Shown here piece by piece: positions 39,401-48,110 of a stretch of DNA of 51,652 nt; the stretch's first letter is position 1; each line of letters opens with the position of its first letter. The notes beneath the pieces are model-generated. The model did not search any database. It had not been told where the DNA came from and was given only the letters and a program-made list of their open reading frames with translations. Source of the stretch: Asparagopsis taxiformis (taxonomy: Eukaryota; Rhodophyta; Florideophyceae; Bonnemaisoniales; Bonnemaisoniaceae); the NCBI GenBank assembly GCA_030407315.1, contig JALQPE010000866.1:1-51652 (forward strand). The letters are read 5' to 3'. Position numbers and translations under genes: made by a program.

Positions 39401-41095
39401 ACGTAAGGATCCGTCCTTCTTCGGCACCAACACGATTGGTGACGCCCATTCGCTGGACGCGGGTTCGATAACCCCTTCGTTGAGCATCTTCGTGATCTGC
39501 TCCTCGGCTATCGTACGTAAAGCCGGACCCTGACGATAGGGCATTGAACGTATGGGCCGCGTGCCCGGTTCGAGTTCGATTCGATGCTCCGTAGCATTGA
39601 TTTCGCCGAGGCGTCCGCTCGTCCACATTGACGAATGTGTAGCTAGCATCTCGTTGATGCGCTTTCGTAAATCCTCGTCGTCGAGGTGCGACAAATCGAT
39701 TGTCGACTGCCAATCCGTGGCGGGGTCGTTCCCCTTTTCGTTGACCAACGGGTCTGGCGTTTCGTCGCCCAACCCGTTCGTATTTGTCCGCGTCGTCGCG
39801 TCGACTAGCGGTAGGTTCAAAACCTTCGCGAGGGCTTCGCCGCCCTCACGCTTGAGTGGGACGATTCCCAACGGGGAGCGTACCGCGTACGCAATCGTTG
39901 CGCCTTTCGGCAATTCGCGGTCCTTCTTCGTGAAGTTCGACACGATGATAGAGAACGTCTCTCTCGGTCCTACGTCGACCACTCCGTTGGCTATGCGCAG
40001 CCCATGCCGGAATTGCACCGACGCTTTCGGTTCGAGGAACACGAGTCCGGTCGCATCCGTCGTCACGTTGACGGTCCGTTGCGACATCGCCGGTACACGC
40101 GTGTACTTCGTCAGGCGAACCGAGAACGTTCGGCTCGGCCTATTCGAGGCCGCGTTACGCTCGCGGCGTTTCGGGTGTTCCACGTTTGGATTCGTCTCTT
40201 CCCCCTCCTCGTACGGAGTCGTCGTATCGCCCTCCGCGATAATGGGTATCGTATCCCCCCGATGGAGGTCGATTGTCTGCGCTCGACAGCGTATAGCATC
40301 GACATGCTTCGACATGAACGACGTGCCCATTATAACGGGAACAGCCAGCGTGTTGGCTACGAAGAATTTTACGCGGAACAGCGAGTTCCCCAACCTGACA
40401 CGAAGCAGGATGGCGCCTTCGATAGGCAAACGTCGCCCGTTGGCGTCTCCGAGCTTCGGTAGCTCTTCGTCACGTAGACAGCGGTCGACCCAGTCGTAGG
40501 GTAGTAAACTTGTTCGTATCAAGTTGTAGCCGCTGCACGTATCCATCGCGATGGTAATCGCCCTCATCACGTTGAGGTCTAGTCCGATCGTTCCGGACAC
40601 GATATAATGCTTCGACGCAAGTAGGCACGTATGCCCGTCGAGGACCAACGGTTCGGTCCTGACCGGCGCGCGGTCTACGTCTTCGCTAGCGGTTCGTCGC
40701 TTCATCGTGTGAGCCCGTATGGCTTCTTTTGCGTCGACACGCTTCGTATAAGCCGCGTGTTTGGCTTTCTCGCGCTCGGAAGCGTCGTGCTTCCGGGTAG
40801 CGCGTCTCGCTCGTCTGCGAGGCTTCCTCTTCGTGTGAGGTTCGTTTGTCCCGTCGGACTTCGTTTCTTCCCCCACGTCGGGTGTCATGTGACTCGAGTT
40901 GGCCTTCGCGGCCGTGAGCTTTACGTAACTCTCGTTCATCGGTGAGCCTGCGGAGGACCAATCATCGACGTCGGTCGTCCCCCTTTTACGTAAGGGTTCA
41001 GGCGATGTGGGTGGCTCGTGACCTACATCGCCTGGTCGTTTTCCGGCGCGGGGCCGTTCGACACGTTGTCGTCGTGAGCCCACGAAGCTCGTTCG
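36494..41095 (-). CDS. Pol polyprotein of element Y: PR-RT-RNase H-IN-chromodomain, about 1530 aa
   Basis: Positions are counted from 41083. A retropepsin-like motif DTCSG lies at about 181-185 and LAVPVIMGTSFM near 247. RT follows, with LVPKKDGSLRFCVDYRRLN (about 552-570) and catalytic YLDD (662-665). RNase H follows with DTDAS (about 812) and YSATERECYSVVWA. Integrase has an HHCC finger (HHH...H, CVGC; 1112-1153) and a DDE triad at about D1182, D1242 (SDNG) and E1278 (VERY). A C-terminal chromodomain (YVVDDLLNHR, FLVKWVGY, TWEP) ends the protein at 36494. The frame is uninterrupted. It has no ATG at its 5' end, overlaps gag by 73 nt in the -1 frame and is presumably made by frameshifting. 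Confidence 0.96.
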   Translation of the reverse strand, partial: RTSFVGSRRQRVERPRAGKRPGDVGHEPPTSPEPLRKRGTTDVDDWSSAGSPMNESYVKLTAAKANSSHMTPDVGEETKSDGTNEPHTKRKPRRRARRATRKHDASEREKAKHAAYTKRVDAKEAIRAHTMKRRTASEDVDRAPVRTEPLVLDGHTCLLASKHYIVSGTIGLDLNVMRAITIAMDTCSGYNLIRTSLLPYDWVDRCLRDEELPKLGDANGRRLPIEGAILLRVRLGNSLFRVKFFVANTLAVPVIMGTSFMSKHVDAIRCRAQTIDLHRGDTIPIIAEGDTTTPYEEGEETNPNVEHPKRRERNAASNRPSRTFSVRLTKYTRVPAMSQRTVNVTTDATGLVFLEPKASVQFRHGLRIANGVVDVGPRETFSIIVSNFTKKDRELPKGATIAYAVRSPLGIVPLKREGGEALAKVLNLPLVDATTRTNTNGLGDETPDPLVNEKGNDPATDWQSTIDLSHLDDEDLRKRINEMLATHSSMWTSGRLGEINATEHRIELEPGTRPIRSMPYRQGPALRTIAEEQITKMLNEGVIEPASSEWASPIVLVPKKDGSLRFCVDYRRLNAKTIADSYPLPRMEDCLDSLGDAAIFTTLDCNAGYWQVPVSAEDRDKTTFTSFMGTYRYVRMPFGLRNAPATFQRTLDIILSGVRWQSCLVYLDDVIVFSKDLESHLGHVDQVLSLLRAAGVTLKLTKCSFFQPRVDYLGHVITPGKLHVAARNKEAFRTATFPRDKTQCRSFLGAANVYRRFVKAYAEIARPLNTMLKKDASPDWTNPTDAQTNAFETLKTILVSPPVLHLPKAGRPFMIDTDASAYQLGATLLQQQNEDKPNEWVPIGYWSKTLNETERGYSATERECYSVVWAITSLRPYVEGQRFTVRTDHEALRWLMTLTDASGRLLRWRLRVAEFDFEVTYRPGRVHQVPDALSRVISTYDDGRPVDDDVPSYGDAVLVTTRSRRQPTRNGQGRTTSVRKKATNARGHDDPSNETRDERTSATTAGHDGLEFNRDASLDDVLDEEPDFLDEQRAAEDDSARVPPADVQLPITRDELIEAQREDAFCQTILTRQSETQDAAFFEGHDGLLRRRNPHDEERTQIVVPASLRPRLLELTHHHVLAGHPGQTRMYYTLRRTYYWPAMAADIHATVRNCVGCAKNRVKLRKRTNPLRLFPATEPLRDLCIDILGPLTKTTRGNRFILVITDRFTKLTRVVPLRNIDSANVASAFVNAWVFSYGPPRTLISDNGKQFAAKFFQRVCNEIGVTNVFTSTYHPQTNGQVERYNRTILAMLRNYVNENQNDWDRYASALTFAYNTHVHSSTGTTPFDLILTNPPPPLALHTSVTNRELPDGGGRATYVRELATTMDNAYRTLKAAQARYKRNFDKRVRVSNRNIRAGEYVFIDPTDGTTKGTKLGNHALGPFRVLRNDVRTFVIQRGDVVERVNSDRVAYAPTPANAPPPEPYDATEADLDKNRDGPAYVVDDLLNHRVNDDGTLDFLVKWVGYRNPTWEPRRNVSEESVSRYFARVRRATT

Positions 41096-42909
41096 TCATC
41101 GTGACTCGTTTCCACCTCGAGTGGTGTTTCGTCAGCGGAGGTCGTCACGTAGACTCCGCTGCGGCCATTACGCTGGCCATTTCGTTCGTTCGCCCACGGG
41201 CGGGGGTCACGTCGGTCATTACGAAAGTCGCCGCGGCGCCTGTCGAAGGGCCTTCCCCCGTCACGATTGGGGTTTCGGAGTATCGTAGGCGGCGTGCCGT
41301 ACCTCCGCGGGGTCACGTTCCCTCGCTCATCAGGTCGTTCCTGGTGACGCTTGGCCATTCGTTGGCGGAAGTACTCAGCCTGACGTGGGTTGCTCTTCAC
41401 GTGGAAGAGGTAGTACTTGTACGCGAAAAAGATCCGTTGATCTGGCGTCAGACGCGGACACGTAAACGTCGAGTGGCCATCTTCGCGGCATGACCAACAC
41501 GACAGCGTCCAGTAATCATTCGGGATTACGGAGTGCGCCAATTGCGTCTGCTCGCTCGTGAGCTTCGGCACGTCCTCGCATGGACGGTTCAATCGAGCTT
41601 CGAGCTCGTCCGGCTTTTCGTTTGCCGTTTTCGTATCGTTGGGCGGCGGCCCGTTCGTGAAGAGGATCGCCTCCAAATTCTCGGCAACGTGAGCCGCAGC
41701 GAGCGACACGTCGTCGTCGTCCCTCGCGGGGATGTTCGGGTTACCATCGTGGTAACTGGGCTCGTTAGCCCGTTCATTACGTAAGTACGCGGACTCATCG
41801 TAGTCCGCGAACTTCCTCGACTCGTGGTCGGAAATAGCCAACGTAGGCTTCACCGGAAACCGCACTTTCGGTTTCGCGGCTGACGCGACAGCTGCCGTAC
41901 GTGCACGGAAGGTCGTTCCTTCGGCCGTCGCCAATCGTCTCACAACGGTGAGGTCGTTCCTCTCTCGTTCGGGGAGTGACCGGAGTCGTTCCGTCACTGC
42001 TGCCCGCGTCGAGGGCAGCAACCCACGTACGTAGTGGTGAACGAGGAGTCGATCCGTAAACACGTAGTTACACGCCCGCGTGGCGGTGTCGAGTCTATCA
42101 GCGTACTGATTCTCGTCCTCGTTAGGACTCTGCGTGATCATCGTGACCTTTTCGTAGGCCTCCTGCAGCACGTCGTCTTGCAGGTATCGTTTGATCAACG
42201 CGTTGATTACGTGAGGCCACGAGAACCTCTTCGTCGGATCAGTCGTGATCACACCAGTCGTACACTGGGAATCGTAGAACCGTCGGGCGTCCCCTTCGAG
42301 GAAGAAGTGCAGCGCACGTACTGCCACTCCCTCGCACACTCCGAGTGTGCTGAACCCATCACGTATTTGGGCGAGGAATCCGAGTAACGTAATCGGATTC
42401 CGGCCGGAGAACGGCTTTAACGTAGGGAAAAGTCCCTCCAGCTCACGTTTGAGCTTATGTACGCTTTGACTCTCGTTCACGTAGAGATGTTCACGTACAT
42501 CGTTAAGTCGGTACATACGGTACGACACCACGTTCGCAAATGCGTCGAGCATTGTCGTGTGCTCTGCCAACGCGTGGCAAACGGGTCCGAGGGCGTTCCC
42601 TGGTAGGCGTACCGCGTCGGCACGTGCGTTTTCGTGGACTCGCGTGTCCGTCGTGCCGAACGTACCCAGCCACGGAATGTACGTTTCACGTGGCGGGGGA
42701 GCTCTCGTATCGAATTGCGCAGCTCGTGCTGCGTCCGCCGACCGCGCGTGGTCTGGCGTATCGTTAAAACGTAATTGCCTTCGTGGCGTCTCGTCGGGGT
42801 GGGCGATGGCTCGTTGCACTGTCGCCCCCCTTCCGTACGTTGTCGGGGTCGTCGGACCGGGTGTTGGTGGGTATCCTCCCGGAACGTCCGGCGACGATTT
42901 CGTTAAATA
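41023..42909 (-). CDS. Gag of element Y, main part with zinc knuckle, about 600 aa
   Basis: A capsid-like helical region (LKPFSGRNPITLLGFLAQIR, ARRFYDSQ, NEDENQYADRLDTATRA, VHHYVRGLLPSTR) resembles Ty3/gypsy gag. It is followed by one zinc knuckle, C-x2-C-x4-H-x4-C (CWSC...GH...C), near residue 450 and an Arg/Gly/Asn-rich end suited to nucleic-acid binding. The frame is open up to a TAG near 42909 and has no ATG at its start. It overlaps the upstream 195-codon frame and needs a +1 (or -2) shift to join it. It ends with TAG at 41023-41025 inside the pol overlap. Confidence 0.85.
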   Translation of the reverse strand, partial: YLTKSSPDVPGGYPPTPGPTTPTTYGRGATVQRAIAHPDETPRRQLRFNDTPDHARSADAARAAQFDTRAPPPRETYIPWLGTFGTTDTRVHENARADAVRLPGNALGPVCHALAEHTTMLDAFANVVSYRMYRLNDVREHLYVNESQSVHKLKRELEGLFPTLKPFSGRNPITLLGFLAQIRDGFSTLGVCEGVAVRALHFFLEGDARRFYDSQCTTGVITTDPTKRFSWPHVINALIKRYLQDDVLQEAYEKVTMITQSPNEDENQYADRLDTATRACNYVFTDRLLVHHYVRGLLPSTRAAVTERLRSLPERERNDLTVVRRLATAEGTTFRARTAAVASAAKPKVRFPVKPTLAISDHESRKFADYDESAYLRNERANEPSYHDGNPNIPARDDDDVSLAAAHVAENLEAILFTNGPPPNDTKTANEKPDELEARLNRPCEDVPKLTSEQTQLAHSVIPNDYWTLSCWSCREDGHSTFTCPRLTPDQRIFFAYKYYLFHVKSNPRQAEYFRQRMAKRHQERPDERGNVTPRRYGTPPTILRNPNRDGGRPFDRRRGDFRNDRRDPRPWANERNGQRNGRSGVYVTTSADETPLEVETSHDDERASWAHDDNVSNGPAPENDQAM

Positions 42910-43351
42910 CTACGACAAACGAGTCGAGTCTTCCCTCCACGGCGGAGAGGCGGTTTCGTAAATCTTCGTTTTCCCGTTCGAGGGTCGCTGAGCGTTCACG
43001 TAACGCACGAGCTTCGCGCTCCGAGACTCCGAGTCTCTGCCTTACGGCTTCGTCGACGGCCGCGTCGCTCGCCCTTTCGATGTGACCTCGAAGGTCTTCG
43101 TACACTACACGTAGTGCCGTGGGAGTCACGTTCCCTTCGTTGAGCTGACCGCGCGTTGCGGGGTCCATACTCACGGACTCAAACGGGCTTACCGTACGTG
43201 GTAGCTGGCCGATCGCCTTGATATCCGGCGGGATAGATCGATCAGTCGCGAAGATCGCTTCTGCTGACAAGGCCACGTCGGCTTCGGCGTCCGCTGACGT
43301 TGGCAACGGTTGCCTGGGCGACGCGCTGGAATTCGACACAGCGTAATTCAT
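42764..43351 (-). CDS. Gag N-terminal part of element Y, 195 aa, coiled coil
   Basis: The ATG at 43349-43351 is the first of the element, about 100 nt after the 5' LTR. The protein has a Ser/Pro/Asp-rich start and a clear coiled coil (REARALRERSATLERENEDL, then RNRLSAVEGRLD). It overlaps the main gag frame by at least 56 nt, up to about 145 nt. It is most likely the N-terminal part of Gag, with the main part reached by a +1 shift or split by a one-base indel. Confidence 0.7.
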   Translation of the reverse strand: MNYAVSNSSASPRQPLPTSADAEADVALSAEAIFATDRSIPPDIKAIGQLPRTVSPFESVSMDPATRGQLNEGNVTPTALRVVYEDLRGHIERASDAAVDEAVRQRLGVSEREARALRERSATLERENEDLRNRLSAVEGRLDSFVVVFNEIVAGRSGRIPTNTRSDDPDNVRKGGDSATSHRPPRRDATKAITF

Positions 43352-43431
43352 AGACCGTCGTCTGTAGCACGTAGCTTTTCGTTAACGTAAAAGAGCTCAA
43401 CCTCGTTGGTTGTCGTTATGCTCGTAGCAAC

Positions 43432-43449
43432 TTCTAGGTCGAGAGACCA
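43432..43449 (-). other. Primer-binding site of element Y
   Basis: One nt after the 5' LTR the minus strand reads TGGTCTCTCGACCTAGAAG, i.e. complementary to a tRNA ending ...AGGTCGAGAGACCA. TGG at this spot is the usual complement of tRNA CCA. It is not the initiator-Met type (TGGTATCAGAGC). I cannot assign the tRNA. Confidence 0.75.
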
Positions 43450-43450
43450 G

Positions 43451-44109
43451 TGTGGAACAACGTTAGTTCTAGAAGCAGCTGGTACGAGCCACGGACACGC
43501 TGTCCTTAACGAAACGAAACGAGCAGTCCACCCGCTGGTGTTTTGACTGTATTGTTAGGTAGGAAGGTAGAGTGGTTAGCGAGTAGACACGAGCGTCACG
43601 ACGCAACAATCCACGCGAGGATTACGTTAGCACACGAGGTGGTACGTCACCGGAGGCGCTCTCGACCAAGCCCGGAGGCACTACACGCAATCAGCCTTAC
43701 GTGCGGCGATGGGTAGGGAGTACGCAGCTCGACGGAGACGAAGCCTCGTTAGGCAAAACGTAAACGTAAACGTAGAAGTCAGTCGTAGACTAGAGCCGTT
43801 GCTCGATCGTTGTCTTGTCCCCTTTCCCTCCCGGCACGATGCCAATACCTATATGGCCACGATGGCATCGCTTTACAGTGTAAACACTGCTCGTAACGTC
43901 CCCGAATGGGAAGGGACCTTGTGGGTCACACGTAGGGACCCGTTGGTCCGTTGGCCGTTGCCAATACGTTCGTTGCACACGTGTGCAGGTTGCGCGCGCG
44001 CATGCGCCAGCAATGTTCGTTCATTGCTGTCGCCGGTCGTATCCGCCGAAATTCGAATTCCGCGGAAAACGTAAATATTTGCAATTTCGGAATTGCCACG
44101 TATACTACA
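43451..44109 (-). repeat. 5' LTR of element Y
   Basis: 659 bp, TG...CA, matching 30713-31371 throughout as far as I checked. It is followed by the second copy of target duplicate CCAAA. Confidence 0.95.
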
Positions 44110-44114
44110 CCAAA

Positions 44115-44836
44115 TCTTTCGACCGTGGTCGTTTAACTTACAACTAAACGGCGGCGGCAGTTCCCTTACCGGATACCCGCTGCTCCGTTTCGATCTCCAA
44201 TTGGGGATCGCTCGCACATTTCCCCAATTGCCCGCCGCGAGCCTCCTCCGGCGGGGGTGCACGTGGATTGCCCTAGGGCATTTCCTCTCCACGGTAGTGG
44301 AGAACCTTCCCGCTTCTTTTAACGCCGCTAGGCGACCGGGAGGGGCCTTCCGCCTACCGGGACAAGGCTGCCGACTGGGAGTGCTGTCGGTTGGCACCCC
44401 CAGCCGGTCAACCGAAGCCAACGCCCGCAGGCTTTTCAAACGGTCCCGACCGCTGCCGTCAGTGGTATCACAGTTGCGGAATACGTCGTGTGAAAACCAC
44501 GCGTGGAGGCGACCACAATCCCCGCGGGGATCCATCGCGCTAAGTGCCCAGTTAACCCTTGAGTGGGTTGAGGACGGCCACGGCCGACAGATCCCTCCGG
44601 CAGGTTAGATCCAGCCGTCCCGGACCCCGCTCTACCACCCGCTACCGGGTTGGGAGACAGGTGTCCGGGCTCCGAGGGATCGATCCACCCGACACCGCCC
44701 TCGGGCTATTAGGATCGCACGAGGCGTCAACCTCGTGGAATCGGCGCTCTCACTCGTGAGTTCGAAGCCTTATCCCTATCCTCTAATCCTCCTCGGAGGT
44801 ATAATCCATCTACAAGGGCTAAGGTCCTACAGGTGG
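44115..44836. mobile_element. Solo LTR, family X copy 2, right part, with TSD GGTGG
   Basis: It continues copy 2 from TCTTTCGACC and ends GTCCTACA at 44831, followed by GGTGG (44832-44836), the partner of 30151-30155. It matches 27352-28068 with few differences. Confidence 0.92.
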
Positions 44837-46000
44837 TGTCCCCTGGAACGATATCGAGCAAGAGGGAGAAGTCAGTGAGCCTTGGTTCTTTGATGCGGGG
44901 ATGCGCTGCGAAGCGCGCCGCGAGTTACGCTTGCGTCGCACGACCGGTTACTTTGTTACGCATCGCGACGCTGAATTTCGCGAATTTCCCGAGGATCGCG
45001 TTGGCACTTTCTTCCCGCGCTATGACCCGCGCGACTGGCCTGAAGCGCCTGAATCGTTATCTGTTCCCTTGCCTTGCGTTTTCCATTACGCGCCATCCGT
45101 TCTTCTTGGCCTTGATGTTCCCGTCGAGACGCGTTCTTATTTCTGGGCCGTTGCCCTTAGCGAATGGGTCGTGATGGTAGCTTACGCGTTGCTCCATGTT
45201 GGGTTCGTCGAGCGCCGCATCGTTCGCTTGAGCGACCGGCTCATCGCCGGTATCGAGAGCGTCGGCGCTGCGGCGGTCGTTCGTGGCGGCACGTATTCGG
45301 TTGCGCACTTAGAAACCTCTTATCGGAGCATCGCGCATGCCCATGGGACGAGACGCCTGTCTTCGACGTCGCTCCGGGCGCGGACTTTAACGAGGGTGGC
45401 CAGTGGCTGCCCTGGAGTGCGGAACGCGGCGTTGTAGATTGGGCGCACGGAGCGCTCGGGGTTCATCGTCATACAGAAATCCCGCATTTGTTGTTGAAGT
45501 CCCCGCATAATCCGTCGCGCAGCACGTTCGCGCACTTAGAAGCGGGCGACGTTGTAACCGTGGATGCCGTCTTGTCGGCCTTATCTTCCAACGAACTGCA
45601 TGTAATGCGCGCGACTAACTCGCGAGAGTATGCGCAATATCTTGGTATGGCCGCGTTATTGGCCGTCGAGCGCCGGCGTTTCCGCGACGGGCGCTATTCG
45701 TTATTCTACGAATCACCACGGCCTCGTGTTGACATCACTCAGTTGGACGCGGCGCTGCGGGCGGAATATATCAAAGTTTATAACGAACTGCAGGAGTTGA
45801 AGAAGACCACTCCGAGCCAGGACGTTGCCGTCGCTTCGGGCGGGGCGAGCGCTAGTGTGGCGGCCGGTAGCGTCGCGGCGTCGGGCGCGACCGCGGCTGA
45901 TGAACGGGCAGGGGCGCCTGTGGCAGTGGATGGTGAAGGCGCCGTTGCGGTAGCGGATTCGACGGACGCAGCCAACTTGCAGGCGCAATGTGGTAGTTAG
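44837..46000 (+). pseudogene. Element Z antisense-type ORF, C-terminal part (frameshifted)
   Basis: It continues the frame broken at 30155 (GGVPWNDIEQEGEVSEPWFF). A one-base shift near 45335-45345 moves the coding content to another frame (PWDETPVFDVAPGADF, then RPRVDITQLDAALRAEYIKV). An Ala/Ser/Val-rich tail runs into the LTR of the Y-related fragment at 45989. Compared with the Y antisense ORF it shares FFP ... LP-x-V-x-HY, then PV-x2-R, AV and FVERR in the same order and similar spacing. This supports distant homology. At least three lesions (stop, LTR insertion, frameshift) show it is dead. Confidence 0.6.
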
Positions 46001-47858
46001 TTCTATAGTAGCTGGTACGAGCCACGGACACGCTGTCCTTTAAACGAAACGAAACAACGAACAGTGCCACCCGCTGGTGTTTGACTGTATTATTAGAACG
46101 GTAGAAGGTAGAGTGGTTAGCGAGTAGACACGAGCGTCACGACGCAACAATCCAAGCGAGGATTACGTTAACGAACGAGGTGGCACGTCACCGGAGGCGC
46201 TCTCAACCAAGCCGATAGGCACTACACGCGATCAGCCTCACGTGTGGCGATGGGTAGAGAGTGCGCAGCTCGACGGAGACGAAGCCTCGTTAGGCGAAAA
46301 ACGTAAAACGTAAACGTAAAAGTCAGTCGTAGACTAGAGCCGTTGCTCGTTCGATGATTGTCCCCTTTCCCTCCCGGCACGATGCCAATACCTATATAGC
46401 CACGATGGCATCGCTTTACAGTGTAAACACTGCTCGTAACGTCCCCGAATAGGAAAGGACCTTGTGGGTCGCACGTAGGGACCCGTTGGTCCGTTGGCTA
46501 TTGCCAGTACGTCCGTTGCACACGTGTGCCGGTTGCGCGCGCGAACACGCCAGCAATGTTCGTGCATTGCTGTTATCGCTCGGGTCCGCCGAAATTCGAA
46601 TTCCGCGGAAATCGTAATTATTTGCAATTTCGGAATTGCCACGTATACTACACAGCCCCACCCCCACACGTGGACGTCCCGGCCACGCGAGGCCCGTCAG
46701 GACGCGCCTGAGACACGGGACCGTGGCGCCTTTTCGGGTACAACTGCGGACGAGGCAGTTGTCCCGAAAAATCTCACTTAAACGTACGCGGCCCGGTTGG
46801 CCGATCGGTTGGCCACGGCGCCGGAGCGCACGCGTGCGCTCCGGCTCTTTCGTAATCATCGAGGCCCGCCCGTTGGCATCGTTCGTTAATGCCTCACGTA
46901 GGCGTTTCCTGCAATCGAATGCAGTGTCCAATTCCACCACGCGGGTGTGCTTCGATTCAGCGTGACACGCACGCAGGCCGCGGCCATTTCGTGAAACTGC
47001 CAGCGGGCATTACGACAACGGTCGTCCGAAGGTTATTTAAGCCGCGGCTTAACGTGATAGCGATCGTCGCTTACCCTTCCTCTCACCATCGTCATCCAGG
47101 CCGTTGCCTTTCCGTTCTTCATCGCCTCTTTCCCCCGCTGGGTACTCCTAGCTGCTTCCGTTCCCTACGTTCTCTTGTTCCGTCTCGCCCGTGTGGCTCT
47201 CGTCTTCGTCCTCGTTGCACTCCTCGTATTCGTCGCGTACGAACTAACCACGATGGTTACGACCCGTAGCACCGATACCAACACTCCGCGGCCCGCCGGC
47301 TCTGCTGGAGGTGGAGCGAGGAACCCTTCGCAGGGCGCTCCCTCCCTCGTCGGGGCCGGTGCGCCGCCAGCGACGGAAGCGTCCGTCGCGCCCGCCCCAT
47401 CCGTTAGGGCGGTTCAAGCCGTTGCTCTGCAGGCCGTCGCCTCGTCGTCTCGCCCGATGGCTCCGTCTCGCCTGATGGCTTCCGTGACGCCTGCCGAGGC
47501 TGCCAAGGCCGATGCTCCGCGCGACGATGACGCAACGGCGTCCGACTCGGGGGATTCGGCACCCGTAATTCCGGAGGCCGCGGCCCCGTCTCTGGGTGTA
47601 GCCGCGATGGCAGCGGCCGCTCGCTCGCGTCGGGCTGGGGCAGCGGCCCGCACGGGCGTGCCTCATCGTGACGGCTCGCCTCGTTCCCCTCGCCAGGGTT
47701 CCTCGCCGGAAAGTGGTGACCCCGCTGGGACAGTCGGCACCGCCTCACGTGGCGGTGTGGCGCTCAACGTAGGCATTCTGACCCACGCGTGGGCTGCGTT
47801 GCCTCGCGCGGCTGTCAAGGATGACGAAATCACCACGTTGGCCAAAGATCGTCAAGAT
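45989..47858 (-). mobile_element. Truncated Y-family element: 3' LTR and adjacent 1.2 kb
   Basis: The LTR at 45989-46652 (664 bp, TGTGG...ACTACA) and the following sequence match 30713 to about 32580 with frequent substitutions and small indels, so it is an older member of the family in the same orientation. Homology stops abruptly near 47858. The LTR starts inside the end of the Z ORF. Gag, pol and the other LTR are absent, and no target duplication can be recognised. Confidence 0.9.
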
Positions 47859-47903
47859 GCGTCTGTGTTCTCGGAAATAGACGCGGACGTCCACAACCTC
47901 TAG
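47254..47903 (+). pseudogene. Antisense accessory ORF, truncated copy in Y-related fragment
   Basis: It starts MVTTRSTDTNTPRPAGSAGG at 47254 in a good context (ACCACGATGG) and stays open, without the one-base deletion seen in element Y, through the Ala/Ser-rich region to LTHAWAALPR. About 15 residues later it runs into unrelated DNA and stops at 47903. The retained frame despite many nucleotide differences from Y suggests selection while the element was active. Confidence 0.7.
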
Positions 47904-48060
47904 TACACCTAGTATTACTAGGCGGACGTCCATGTTCTCCAGTATTTTTGGATGTCCGCCTAGAACCGGACGTCCATGCGGTCTAGTACGTCTAGTATTA
48001 CTAGGGCGACATTCATTGTTTCTAGTACCACGGATGTCCCCCGGGATGGACTTCCGCCAT
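47898..48060. repeat. Palindrome-rich repeat cluster
   Basis: The 13-bp palindrome CTAGTATTACTAG occurs at 47909-47921 and 47992-48004 in imperfect units with an 83-bp period. AGGCGGACGTCC (47920-47931) pairs with GGATGTCCGCCT (47950-47961) with one G-T. The eight-base palindrome GGACGTCC recurs here and in the repeats near 49540 and 49938, so the same element family may span 47.86-50 kb. Confidence 0.75.
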
Positions 48061-48110
48061 GTCTATGTCCCCTAGGACGGGCGCCGGTTCAGAAATTCAA
48101 AAATTTCGAC

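Larger units (their letters stand above)
30713..44109 (-). mobile_element. Complete 13.4-kb Ty3/gypsy chromovirus-like retrotransposon (element Y)
   Basis: Two 659-bp LTRs (30713-31371 and 43451-44109) begin TGTGGAAC and end ACTACA, and they encode identical shadow translations, so they look identical or nearly so. The 5-bp duplication CCAAA flanks the element (30708-30712 and 44110-44114). Coding order on the minus strand is gag, protease, RT, RNase H, integrase, chromodomain: the Ty3/gypsy order with a chromovirus feature. A PBS follows the 5' LTR and a PPT precedes the 3' LTR. An extra ORF in antisense orientation and a 351-bp tandem repeat lie between pol and the 3' LTR. LTR identity implies a recent insertion. 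Confidence 0.96.

Noticed and set aside
39552..40499. 315-codon plus-strand ORF opposite pol
   Set aside because: Shadow of the conserved pol frame; no independent support.
41038..41044. GGAAAAC as a -1 frameshift heptamer
   Set aside because: Does not fit X-XXY-YYZ at the first three bases; kept only as the nearest candidate.
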